A stretch of DNA of 64,000 nucleotides, from the NCBI GenBank assembly GCA_045805505.1, contig JBJMLA010000075.1:1-64000 (forward strand), read 5' to 3'. The notes beneath the pieces are model-generated. The model saw nothing but the letters and a program-made list of their open reading frames with translations, ran no database searches and was not told the origin of the DNA. Shown in pieces: positions 15,550 to 23,459 of this stretch; position 1 is the first letter of the stretch; the number at the start of each line of letters is the position of its first letter. Origin of the DNA: BP-464 sp045805505 (GTDB lineage: Bacteria; Actinomycetota; Thermoleophilia; Solirubrobacterales; Solirubrobacteraceae). A program made the position numbers and the translations under genes.

Positions 15550-15966
15550 TCAGTGGCCGGACGGGTGGCGGGAGCCTTCGGCCACCGTAAGGCTGCTGAT
15601 CACGGTGGCGTCGGGCTCCTGCAGCTCGACGACATCGCCATGGCCGGTCCAGCGGGCGCTGTGGCGGCCCGCGAACAGGAACAGGTCGCCGTTGCCGGCG
15701 CGATCATCACGGCCGGCTCCCGAGAACAGGTACGCGGAGCGAAACGGCTCGATCAGCATCGGCCCCCCGTCGTCCTGCGATCCGAAGACGTAGAGCTGGG
15801 ATGCCTCGCCCGCGCCGGTGCGGGTGCACACGAGGCGGCCGGTCAGCCGCTCGGCGTCGAAGCTGTCGTTGGCCAGCTTGACCCAGGCGCCGCGAGGGTC
15901 GCTGCCGGGCAGGCCGATGCCGCAGACGTGCAGGCCGGGGCGCTCGACGGGTTCGGCGTCGATCAC
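15550..15966 (-). CDS. hypothetical protein (138 aa)
   Basis: Begins MIDAEPVERPGLHVCGIGLP. Beta-rich composition, with segments ERLTGRLVCTRTGAG and LFSGAGRDDRAGNGDLFLFAG; no membrane segment or known motif. It follows the cupin gene at 8 bases and is probably co-transcribed with it. Function unknown. Confidence 0.65.
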   Translation of the reverse strand: MIDAEPVERPGLHVCGIGLPGSDPRGAWVKLANDSFDAERLTGRLVCTRTGAGEASQLYVFGSQDDGGPMLIEPFRSAYLFSGAGRDDRAGNGDLFLFAGRHSARWTGHGDVVELQEPDATVISSLTVAEGSRHPSGH

Positions 15967-15974
15967 GGCCGGGG

Positions 15975-16364
15975 TCAGGCGAAGGGGTCGGCGGTGCCGA
16001 GCTCGCTGAACTCGGGGGCCTCGTAGACGGCGCCGGGCGTCGCGCCGAGCACCAGCAGCCGCAGGCCCTCGTGGCCGGCGGTGACCTTGCGTCGCGACTC
16101 GGCCCCGACGCGCACCATGCTCTCGATGTCGAGCGGCACGCTCTCGCCGTCGACGTCAAGCACGCCGCTGCCGTCGAGCGTCACATAGACCTCCTCCTGG
16201 CCGGACTCCGCATGGTCGTGCTCGGGATAGCGGTCGACGCCGCCGGGCAGGTCGATGACCTGCATGCCGAAGGCACTGACGCCGAGCTCGGCGCGGGCGC
16301 GCTTGAACGCGCCGCCGGCGATGGCCTCCATCGCGTCGATCTGCTTGTGGGTGTAGTCAGCCAT
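15975..16364 (-). CDS. cupin-domain protein
   Basis: 129 residues from the ATG at 16364 (MADYTHKQIDAMEAI). The cupin motifs are visible: DRYPEHDHAESGQEEVYVTLDGSG at about residues 45-68 (the H-x-H and E ligands) and a second strand set around GLRLLVLGATPG. Small single-domain cupins bind a metal and act as isomerases, dioxygenases or sensors; substrate cannot be told. Upstream gap 16365-16578 holds a stem-loop but no gene. Confidence 0.8.
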   Translation of the reverse strand: MADYTHKQIDAMEAIAGGAFKRARAELGVSAFGMQVIDLPGGVDRYPEHDHAESGQEEVYVTLDGSGVLDVDGESVPLDIESMVRVGAESRRKVTAGHEGLRLLVLGATPGAVYEAPEFSELGTADPFA

Positions 16365-16465
16365 GCTCGCCTCGGTGTCGGGGGTCGGTGTCGCGTCGGA
16401 AGTCAGGACAAAGGTGTGCGGACCGCACCGGGGGTAGGGAGGTGCGGCCCGCACGGGTACGAGCT

Positions 16466-16497
16466 GCCGGCCGCGCAACAAGGAAAAGGCGGCCGGC
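16466..16497. other. GC-rich stem-loop downstream of the methyltransferase gene
   Basis: GCCGGCCGC (16466-16474) pairs with GCGGCCGGC (16489-16497) across a 14-base A-rich loop. It lies between the methyltransferase stop and the cupin start, both on the minus strand, so it could be a terminator; no U-tract follows. Confidence 0.35.
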
Positions 16498-16578
16498 CTT
16501 GGCGGTCGCGGACAGACGTGACCGTTGTTGCCCGCGTCCGCGCAAGGTCAGCAGGGGTGGCGCTCTGACCGCGCACGG

Positions 16579-17259
16579 TCATGCGGCGCGACGCTCTTCG
16601 CGGCGGCGCAGGGCGCGGATGCGCTTGTCGCGCAGGTAGGTGGCCAGCTCGTCCTCGAGCGATGGCGGGCCGCCGGCCAGCCGGTGGGTGCCGACGGTAA
16701 ACAGGCCGGTGGTCTCACAGGCGACCTCGGCAAAGCCGTGGTTGGCCAGGCAGGCCTGGATCAGAGGCGCGGCGTCGGGTGCGCGGCGCTGGCGAGACCA
16801 GATGACGTCGGCGCCGATCGTGCACGCCTCGGGCAGCCCGGAGATCACGGGCGGCAGCTGGCGGTGGGGCACCGAGCCGAACAGGCCGCCGGCCAGCAGG
16901 ATGTCGGCGGCCTCGGCGCCAGCGCGGCTGGCCGGCCCCCAGGCGTTGCCCTCGACGATCTCGACGTTGTCGAGCCCCTCGTGCTCGACGACCGTGCGCA
17001 TCTCGGCGCAGTGGCGGCCGTCGGGCTCGAGCAGGACGGCGTGGATCTCGGCGGCCCGCGGATGGTCGGCCAGCACGCCGATGACGTCATGTCCGCGGCC
17101 GGCATGGATGCTCAGCAGCCGGATCGGGCCGGGACGCCGGGCACAGAGCGCCTGGCGCAGCTGGCTCTGAACGACCGCCAGCCGGTGACCAAGCGGCGAG
17201 CGGGCATCATCGAAGGCGGTGTGCCAGGCGAGCAGATCGGTCGTGGTCGTGGAGTGCAT
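16579..17259 (-). CDS. SAM-dependent methyltransferase-like protein
   Basis: 226 residues from the ATG at 17259 (MHSTTTTDLLAWH). A class I Rossmann pattern is visible: IRLLSIHAGRGHDVIGVLAD (glycine-rich motif I), then AVLLEPDGRHCAEM (acidic motif II), then VEIVEGNAW and DILLAGGLFG. Lacks the D/E-x-G-x-G consensus in its strict form (HAGRGHD), so cofactor use is likely but unproven. Substrate unknown. An operator-like site lies about 220 bases upstream; nothing else is seen in the 17260-17531 gap. Confidence 0.7.
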   Translation of the reverse strand: MHSTTTTDLLAWHTAFDDARSPLGHRLAVVQSQLRQALCARRPGPIRLLSIHAGRGHDVIGVLADHPRAAEIHAVLLEPDGRHCAEMRTVVEHEGLDNVEIVEGNAWGPASRAGAEAADILLAGGLFGSVPHRQLPPVISGLPEACTIGADVIWSRQRRAPDAAPLIQACLANHGFAEVACETTGLFTVGTHRLAGGPPSLEDELATYLRDKRIRALRRREERRAA

Positions 17260-17476
17260 TTGAAGTAGATGCGGGCCGTGCGCCGGGTCCCCCGGTACGC
17301 ACGGCCCGCTGTCGGTTCCCACCGTCCGTCAGCCACCCCCCGCTGCCAAGCAGTGGCGGCCAACGCTTGATGCCCTACGGCCCTCCGCCGGTTGCGCGTG
17401 GCGGAGGACTGGGGGCGCCCGGCGACAGATTCGCGCCGGTGCAGCTTGGTCTGTTCTTAAGGCCGTTCGATACTTA

Positions 17477-17494
17477 GGAAACGTGGTGTTTCTA
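17477..17494. promoter_or_regulatory. strong operator-like inverted repeat
   Basis: GGAAACGTGGTGTTTCTA; with flanks the arms extend to TTAGGAAAC and GTTTCTAA with one mismatch. The second-best example of the locus-wide motif after 5845. Lies upstream of the methyltransferase gene and just past the end of the GST-like gene, both on the minus strand. Confidence 0.55.
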
Positions 17495-17531
17495 AAGCTG
17501 GGCGGACTCTAGTACCAGTGGCGCGCCCGTG

Positions 17532-18371
17532 TCAAGTCGGCGATCCTGCGCAGGGGCGATGGGGCTCTGTCGGTGGCTCAGGCCGGAGGATCGGCGCGGT
17601 CCGCAGCGTCAGCGTCCAGTCGGCGGGCAGGGCGGACGGGCACGGGCCCGGCAGCGTCGGCAGGACGTGGGCGGCCCAGCGAGCGACCGGGTGGCGATCG
17701 ATGAACTCGGCGAGATCGCCGATGCCCTGCAGGCTGCGGATGGTGGCGGCGATCTGAAAGTCGGCGGCGTTGGGAACCTCGCCGCCGATGACCCCGCTGT
17801 CGAGCAGTTCTCCGACGTAATCGAGATGCAGCGGCAGCCGCGCGATGTCGGCGCGGACCGTCTCGCCGGTGGCGGCGCTGCGATCGGCGAAAGCCCGGGC
17901 CACCCGCCGCTCGCGGGCCACCAGGTTCGGTAACGGGACGCCTGCGGTCGCGGCCAGCCAGCGCCGCACGGCCGGGCTCTGCGCGGCGACGAAGCGAAAG
18001 ATCCGCCGCGGCAGCTCCTGAAAGGTCTCCTCTCCCCAGGCCTCGGCCCGCTCGACCCGGGCACGGTCGGGGCCCGCGCGGGGAAACAGCGGCCGGGTGG
18101 GCACCTGCTGGTCGATGAGCCGCGCGATCTCGCGGGAGTTCTGCAGCCTTCGGGAGCCCCATCGCAGCGCCGGCACCGTGGGTCCGGCGAAGCCGCGCAG
18201 GCGCAGGGCGACGGGGTGGGTGCCGGGCCACAGCTCGACCACGTCGTGCTCGACGCCGGCGTGGGAAAGCATGCCGATGACCGCCAGCCCCGGGTGTGAG
18301 ATGGCCAGGGTGTAGAGCGTGGCTTTCCCCGGCCGTTGCTGGGGATTCGGGAAATCCGGTGAGATCGCCAT
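17532..18371 (-). CDS. glutathione S-transferase-like protein
   Basis: 279 residues. A thioredoxin-like N-terminal domain (ATLYTLAISHPGLAVIGMLSHAGVEHDVVEL, then GFAGPTVPALRWGSRRLQNSREIARLID) is followed by an all-helical C-terminal domain. The P in TVPAL and S in QNSREI match the GST cis-Pro and Ser-Arg/Glu glutathione-site positions. Actinobacteria mostly use mycothiol, so another thiol may be bound. One-base overlap (TGATG) with the HD-domain gene upstream indicates coupled translation. Confidence 0.75.
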   Translation of the reverse strand: MAISPDFPNPQQRPGKATLYTLAISHPGLAVIGMLSHAGVEHDVVELWPGTHPVALRLRGFAGPTVPALRWGSRRLQNSREIARLIDQQVPTRPLFPRAGPDRARVERAEAWGEETFQELPRRIFRFVAAQSPAVRRWLAATAGVPLPNLVARERRVARAFADRSAATGETVRADIARLPLHLDYVGELLDSGVIGGEVPNAADFQIAATIRSLQGIGDLAEFIDRHPVARWAAHVLPTLPGPCPSALPADWTLTLRTAPILRPEPPTEPHRPCAGSPT

Positions 18372-19120
18372 CAGCGGTCCAGGGGATTGGCGGCGACCAT
18401 GCCCGCGAACCCCAGCCGGTGAAAGAGCCGCGACCGCGACCGGGGCCGCAGCTGCGATTGCCGGACCGACGCCTGAGCCAGGTAGTCGGCAAACCCGACT
18501 CGCGGCCAGCGCAGCATGACCCCGAGCTGGTCGGTCCGCGAGATCCGGTGGGCGTAGCGGCCGACCGCGTCAAGTGCGGCGCCCCGGGAGAGCAGGGCGG
18601 CCTCGGCGCCGAGGCTGGCCGAGACGGTCACGTTGAGATGCAGACTGATCGCCTCGGCCACCCGGACGGCCCGCTCAGCGGGCACCTGATGAGAGCAGAG
18701 GAAGACGTGGGCGGCACGCGCGCCCTCGACGGCAAAGCAGCAGGCGGTGGTGTCGCGGCCGTCGTGGTGGGTGGTCAGGCCGAGGTCGTGCAGCACGCAG
18801 GCCAGATAGAGCAGCTCGGGGTCGTGAGAGATCCCGTCGCGCTGCGCCAGCAGCGCGGCGAAGGCCCACGTACGCAGGCAGTGCGCGTAAAGCAACGGCT
18901 CCGACAGCATCATCACCCGCTCCTCGGCCGCCCGTGCCAGGGCGCTGTCGGGTGGGTCGGGAAGCTCGAGCAGCCCGGTCGACCTCGCCTGGCGGCGCCC
19001 GGGGGCCGGCAGCATCGCGATGCGCGCCAGCACCGCCTGGCGCAGCAGCTCGAGCTCGTCGCGGCGGCGCAGCCGGCCGCCGGTCGCCTCAGACCAGGCC
19101 CACGTGCCGACCTTGCTCAC
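18371..19120 (-). CDS. HD-domain phosphohydrolase-like protein
   Basis: 249 residues from a GTG. HD motifs: HCLRTWAFAALLA near residue 80 and LACVLHDLGLTTHH near residue 107, then a later HVFLCSH and ISLHLN, giving the H...HD...H...D/N metal set. Resembles the cyanamide-hydratase/UreH-type HD branch rather than nucleotidases, judging from size and spacing. Operon with the GST-like gene. TTAGAAAC just upstream is half of the locus-wide motif. Confidence 0.75.
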   Translation of the reverse strand: MSKVGTWAWSEATGGRLRRRDELELLRQAVLARIAMLPAPGRRQARSTGLLELPDPPDSALARAAEERVMMLSEPLLYAHCLRTWAFAALLAQRDGISHDPELLYLACVLHDLGLTTHHDGRDTTACCFAVEGARAAHVFLCSHQVPAERAVRVAEAISLHLNVTVSASLGAEAALLSRGAALDAVGRYAHRISRTDQLGVMLRWPRVGFADYLAQASVRQSQLRPRSRSRLFHRLGFAGMVAANPLDR

Positions 19121-19144
19121 GCCGGTATCGTTTTAGAAACGGTC

Positions 19145-19297
19145 ATGGCTCTAAACCGTACCCCTCGAGTCCGCCGGACGGTTTCCGGCCGGCTGCTCAC
19201 GCTGCTGACGCCGGTCTTTCGCTACTCGGTGACCCGCGACGCCTACGTGCTGCGGGTCATCGGACGGCGCCGCGGCCCGGTGCTGAAGCGCCGCTGA
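19145..19297 (+). CDS. 50-residue basic protein
   Basis: ATG at 19145, 24 bases from the divergent GTG of the HD gene. Encodes a basic peptide with the core LLTPVFRYSVTRDAYVLRVI followed by GRRRGPVLKRR. I recall similar short ORFs with FRYS..R.AYVLR.(V/I)G...GPVL in related actinobacteria, which supports reality; function unknown. Confidence 0.55.
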   Translation: MALNRTPRVRRTVSGRLLTLLTPVFRYSVTRDAYVLRVIGRRRGPVLKRR

Positions 19298-19353
19298 AGC
19301 CGGTTCCCGGCAGCGCCGACGACGGGCTGGATCGCCCGGTGCGCGCTGGTGTG

Positions 19354-19791
19354 TCAGGACGCGGCGGGCTGGGCGCTGGGCGCTTCGCGAAACGCGTCGA
19401 CGTAATGGCGGTGGCTGGGACACAGTCCGTCGTCGCCGGGCGGGCGCTCGCACGGTGCGCCGCTGCGCACCAGCGCGCTGCAGCGCAGCGGGTTGCCGTC
19501 CACGTCGATGGGGCCTGGCGGCAGCAGCTCGGCGCGGCGCCGGCCGGCCTCCATCGTGGTGGCGATCACCTCGAGGACGTGCGGATGACGGGCCATGGCA
19601 AACAACGGCCGGACCTCTGAGAACAGCGTGCGGCGCAACCGATCGGCCAGCCACGGATCCTCGGCGAGGCGGCCGAATGCGTACTCGGCGGCGGCCAGCA
19701 GGCGCCGTGCCGCCTGCGAGCGCGAGACACCGACCGGCGGCTCGAGCTCGCCGGCAAGCTGGCGGTAGATCTGGCGGCTGAACTCGTACAC
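19354..19791 (-). CDS. hypothetical protein with C-terminal Cys-rich zinc-binding-like motif
   Basis: 145 residues. The N-terminal 90 residues are helical. The C-terminal CSALVRSGAPCERPPG segment continues into DGLCPSHRH, giving a C-x9-C-x8-C-x2-H pattern typical of short zinc knuckles found in actinobacterial and phage proteins. Role unknown. A strong hairpin lies just upstream at 19803. Confidence 0.65.
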   Translation of the reverse strand: MYEFSRQIYRQLAGELEPPVGVSRSQAARRLLAAAEYAFGRLAEDPWLADRLRRTLFSEVRPLFAMARHPHVLEVIATTMEAGRRRAELLPPGPIDVDGNPLRCSALVRSGAPCERPPGDDGLCPSHRHYVDAFREAPSAQPAAS

Positions 19792-19802
19792 GGCCGGAGA
19801 AG

Positions 19803-19840
19803 ACGAGGGCCCGGCGCCCTGTCCGGCGCCGGGCCCTCGT
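19803..19840 (-). terminator. strong GC hairpin ending the 19864 gene
   Basis: Sixteen perfectly paired bases (ACGAGGGCCCGGCGCC with its complement at 19825-19840) around a 6-base loop, 24 bases past the stop of the minus-strand secreted-protein gene. No U-tract, as is common for high-GC actinobacterial terminators. It also precedes the start at 19791. Confidence 0.7.
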
Positions 19841-19863
19841 GAGCGATCAGATGCGGCGGCCCG

Positions 19864-20568
19864 TCACTTCTTGCAGGGCGTCGAGCTGTCGTAGGTCGCC
19901 GAGCCACCGGTCGAGTAGAACGTCTCGACGCTGTAGGCCCACTTGCCGCCCGTGCAGCTGGTGGTGGCCAGCCAGTCCTTGGTGGTCGAGCCGGCTGTAA
20001 CGGTCAGGTCGCGCAACGCGATCGGCACGCCGGCGACGATCTGCAGCACCTCGGGAACCTTGGCCTCGAGCTTGTAGGCCCACTTGCCGCTCATCTTGGT
20101 GATCTTGCCGAGCACCGGGCTCTGCACCCGGGCCGGGTTGTTGAGGATCGTGTAGAAGTAGACCTTGTCCTTGCCGCCGTTGACGACGGTGATATCGGGG
20201 TGCGTGATGACCTGGTCGGCGTAGGCGTCGCCGGTGCCGTGACCCATGATCGAGCCCTTCGGGCAGGCCTTGGTGCCACCGCGGGCCATCGTGTTGGCCG
20301 AGCACTTGGGGTACTTGCCGCCGTTGTAGAGCGCGCCCTTGGGAAACAGCACCACGAACTTCTGCACGATCGGGCGCTCCACGTCACCGGGGGTCTCCCA
20401 GTGGGCGTTGAAGGTCAGCTTGTGAGCCTGCGGCTTGGCCTTGGTCCCGCCGTTGGTGGGCGTGACCTTCGCTGACGACGTCAGCGTGGTGATGGGCTGA
20501 TCCTGGGCCGCGGCGATGGCAGCACCGGAAGCAAGGACGACGAGCGCCGGAAGGGCGAGCTTGCGCAT
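19864..20568 (-). CDS. secreted protein, third copy of the unrecognised family
   Basis: 234 residues with a clear signal peptide (MRKLALPALVVLASGAAIAAAQ). Carries the family set: KVTPTNGGTKAKPQ, ACPKGSIMGHGTGDAYADQV, VNGGKDKVYFYTILNNPARVQ, LQIVAGVPIALRDL and terminal paired Cys. Divergent from the MCE operon with a 174-bp shared promoter region, so it may be functionally tied to it as an exported envelope or lipid-handling protein. No enzymatic motif seen. Confidence 0.82.
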   Translation of the reverse strand: MRKLALPALVVLASGAAIAAAQDQPITTLTSSAKVTPTNGGTKAKPQAHKLTFNAHWETPGDVERPIVQKFVVLFPKGALYNGGKYPKCSANTMARGGTKACPKGSIMGHGTGDAYADQVITHPDITVVNGGKDKVYFYTILNNPARVQSPVLGKITKMSGKWAYKLEAKVPEVLQIVAGVPIALRDLTVTAGSTTKDWLATTSCTGGKWAYSVETFYSTGGSATYDSSTPCKK

Positions 20569-20647
20569 GACGAGGTTTCTCTCCTAGTTGGGGTCGGGCG
20601 CGGCGGCCCTCCAAGGGCCGCCACGGTAGCCGAGACGACTGCGACTT

Positions 20648-20665
20648 GCAAACATCTCAGTTCCT
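20648..20665. promoter_or_regulatory. operator-like motif between secreted-protein gene and MCE operon
   Basis: GCAAACATCTCAGTTCCT has AAAC and GTTCC arms at the usual spacing. It lies in the shared 20569-20742 region, so it could control both the minus-strand secreted protein and the six-gene MCE operon. Confidence 0.45.
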
Positions 20666-20742
20666 GAACGGGACAACCCGTTGGTTGTGGGGAAGTTGCG
20701 TTCTAGAGACGCGATGCGCGTTTGAGGTACGCTCGCGTTTGT

Positions 20743-22119
20743 ATGGAGGAGTCGGCCCCCCCACGGTCGCCCTGGCGCGCCCCTGCGGTCGCGGCAGTGC
20801 TGATCGCCGCGCTCGCCCTGTGGTGGGTCCTCGGCCGCGGCTCTGACCATCACTACAAGCTGATCTTCGCCGACGCCGGGCAACTCGTTCCCGGCGACGT
20901 CGTCCGCGTGGGCGGCACGAAGATCGGCAGCGTCGGCAAGATCGGCATCAGCGCCGACGGCATGGCCGAGGTCAGCGTGACGGTCTCCGACGACTTCGGC
21001 GCACTGCACGAAGGAACGTCGGCAACGATCCGCGCCGCCGGCCTGATCGGCGTGGCCAGCCGCTACCTCGACGTCTCGCCCGGTCCTAACTTCCAGCCCG
21101 CCCTTTCCGACGGCGCGACGATCGGTTCCGAGCACACCCAGGCGATCGTCGAGGTCGACCAGTTGTTCAACACGCTCGACGCCGACACCCGCCAGGGCCT
21201 GCGCCACGTCGTCAAGGGCTTTGCCGACTGGTATCAGGGCCAGGAGGCCAACGCCAACCAGTCGGCCCGCTACTTCGGCCCCGCGCTCGAGACGACCACG
21301 CGGCTGTTCAACGAGATCGGCGCCGACCAGGCCACCTTCCGTCAGTTCCTGACTCAGACGGGAACCGCGCTGGACGCGCTGACCCGCCGGCGCGGCGAGC
21401 TGACCGACCTGGTCTCCAACACCCGCGCGACGCTCGGCGGGCTGAGCGCCGACAACGGCTCGCTTTCCCAGGCCCTCAAGGAACTGCCCCCCGCGCTGCA
21501 CGCCGGCAGCGACGCCTTCGTCGCCCTACGCGGGGGCCTCGATGACCTGCAGGCGCTCGTCGACGTGACCGGCCCGGCAACCAAGGACCTCGCACCCTGG
21601 CTGCAGCGCCTGGCCCCCGTCCTGGATGAGGCCGGCCCGGTGTTCCGCGACTTCCGCCTGATGTTCAACCGGCCGGGAGCCCACGACGACCTCTACGAGG
21701 CGCTGCGCGACCTGCCGCCGCTGGCCGACACCGTCGAGGAGACCTTCCCCGACGCAATCAAGGCGCTCGACCAGTCCACGCCGATCTTCTCCTTCGCCCG
21801 GCCCTACGTGCCCGACCTCGTCTCCTGGGTCGGCGGGTACGGGGCCGGCTTCGCGCCGTATGACGCCAACGGCCACTACGCCCACACCACCGCGGTCTTT
21901 GACGCCTTTGACTTCACCGACGACAACCAGGGCGGCAGCCTCTCGCCCAAGAGCCCGGCCGACCGCGGCCGCGGAGGTGCGCTGCGCAGTGGCCTGCTGC
22001 ACCGCTGCCCCGGCGCCGCCGCCCCGTCGCCGGCCGACAACTCCGCGCCCTTCGTCGACGACGGCCCGCTGGCCAACCCCGACTGCGATCCCGCCGACAC
22101 GCCCGGAGCGACCGGATGA
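20743..22119 (+). CDS. MCE-family protein 1 (first of six)
   Basis: 458 residues from the ATG at 20743. An N-terminal TM helix (AVAAVLIAALALWWVLG) anchors an MCE/MlaD domain of about 85 residues (YKLIFADAGQLVPGDVVRVGGTKIGSVGKI; ATIRAAGLIGVASRYLDVSPG), then a long helical region with a conserved FNTLDADTRQGL. MCE proteins form hexameric or tubular lipid conduits between envelope layers. Gene 1 of an operon in which every junction is a 4-base overlap. A TTG at 20722 is a less likely start. Confidence 0.9.
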   Translation: MEESAPPRSPWRAPAVAAVLIAALALWWVLGRGSDHHYKLIFADAGQLVPGDVVRVGGTKIGSVGKIGISADGMAEVSVTVSDDFGALHEGTSATIRAAGLIGVASRYLDVSPGPNFQPALSDGATIGSEHTQAIVEVDQLFNTLDADTRQGLRHVVKGFADWYQGQEANANQSARYFGPALETTTRLFNEIGADQATFRQFLTQTGTALDALTRRRGELTDLVSNTRATLGGLSADNGSLSQALKELPPALHAGSDAFVALRGGLDDLQALVDVTGPATKDLAPWLQRLAPVLDEAGPVFRDFRLMFNRPGAHDDLYEALRDLPPLADTVEETFPDAIKALDQSTPIFSFARPYVPDLVSWVGGYGAGFAPYDANGHYAHTTAVFDAFDFTDDNQGGSLSPKSPADRGRGGALRSGLLHRCPGAAAPSPADNSAPFVDDGPLANPDCDPADTPGATG

Positions 22120-23459
22120 GCCGGCTGGCGCGGCTGCGCAAGCCCGCGGCAGTCGTCGTCTCCGGCCTGGCCATCGGGGCGGGCGGCGCGTTCGCCCTCG
22201 GAACCGGCAGCGGAGACGAGGACGCCTACCTCGTCCGCGCCGTGTTCGACAACGCGAGCTTCGTCATCCCCGGCGAGGACGTCAAGATCGCCGGCGTCAC
22301 CGTCGGCTCGATCGACGCCGTCGACCTGACCGCCGACAACAAGGCCGCCGTCGTCCTGAAGATCGACGACCCGGCGTTCAAGCCGTTCCGGTCCGACGCC
22401 CACTGCGACATCGGCCTGCAGTCGCTGATCGGCGAGCAGTTCGTCGAATGCACGCCCACAGCACCGAGGGCCTCCGGCGCGGCGATCCCGCCCGCGCTGA
22501 CCGAGATCAACGACGGCGACGGCCAAGGGCAGTTCCTGCTGCCGGTGACCAACACCACAACGCCCGTCGGCGTCGACCTGATCAACAACATCATGCGCCT
22601 GCCCTACCGCGAGCGCTTCCGGCTGATCCTCGGCGAGCTCGGCGTCGGACTGGCCGGCAACGGCGAGGACCTGCGCGCCGCGCTGCGGCGCGCCAGCCCC
22701 GCCCTGGGCCAGCTCAACCGCGTCGTCGGTGTCCTCGCCGACCAGAACCGGCTGCTAGCCCGGCTGACCGACGAATCCGACGTCATCCTCAAGCCGTGGG
22801 CGCGCGAGCGCAAGGCGTTCGGCGGCTTCATCAAGCACGCCGGTGAGACCGCCGAGGCCAGCGCCCAGCGCGGCGACGACCTCGAGGCCGACTTCAAGAT
22901 GTTCCCGGCCTTCCTGCGCGAGCTCAAGCCCGCGGCCGACCGATTCTCGGCGATGGCCGATCAGATGACGCCGGCGCTGGCCGAGCTGCACTCCCAGGCG
23001 CCGACCATCAACGAGTCCGTGCAGCGCCTGAGCTCGTTTACCAAGGCCTCCGGCCCGGCAATCGTCTCGCTCGGCCGCGTCGCCGACAAGGGCCGCAAGA
23101 CCTTCCCGGCGATCAACAGCTTCGCCCGCAGCTTTGGCGGCCTGGCCAAGCCGCTGCGCCCGCTGTCGCAGGACCTCGCCGGGATCGCCGGGAGCTTTGA
23201 CGGCACCGGCGGCATCGAGAGCCTGATGCGCTTCATCTACTTCTACACCGGCGCCGTCAACGGCACCGACGAGCTCGGCCACTACATCCGCTCCTACCTG
23301 AACCTGGGCGGCTGTGTCGAGCGCGCCGAGACCCCGGCCCTGGGCTGTGAGGCGACGTTTGACAAGTCGACCGTCAAGGCCTCGAGCGCCTCGGCGCGCT
23401 CGGGATCGGCCGACGACCAGCTGCTGAACTACCTGCTCGGCGACGAGGCGACGCCGTGA
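22116..23459 (+). CDS. MCE-family protein 2
   Basis: 447 residues, ATGA-coupled to the first. The N-terminal helix is VVVSGLAIGAGGAFALG; the MCE domain follows (YLVRAVFDNASFVIPGEDVKIAGVTVGSIDAVDL; GLQSLIGEQFVECTP). It lacks the LDxxTR motif seen in the others after the domain, but has NTTTPVGVDLINNIM. The C-terminus has spaced cysteines (GGCVERAETPALGCEA). Likely one subunit of a heterohexamer, by analogy with mycobacterial Mce proteins. Confidence 0.9.
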   Translation: MSRLARLRKPAAVVVSGLAIGAGGAFALGTGSGDEDAYLVRAVFDNASFVIPGEDVKIAGVTVGSIDAVDLTADNKAAVVLKIDDPAFKPFRSDAHCDIGLQSLIGEQFVECTPTAPRASGAAIPPALTEINDGDGQGQFLLPVTNTTTPVGVDLINNIMRLPYRERFRLILGELGVGLAGNGEDLRAALRRASPALGQLNRVVGVLADQNRLLARLTDESDVILKPWARERKAFGGFIKHAGETAEASAQRGDDLEADFKMFPAFLRELKPAADRFSAMADQMTPALAELHSQAPTINESVQRLSSFTKASGPAIVSLGRVADKGRKTFPAINSFARSFGGLAKPLRPLSQDLAGIAGSFDGTGGIESLMRFIYFYTGAVNGTDELGHYIRSYLNLGGCVERAETPALGCEATFDKSTVKASSASARSGSADDQLLNYLLGDEATP

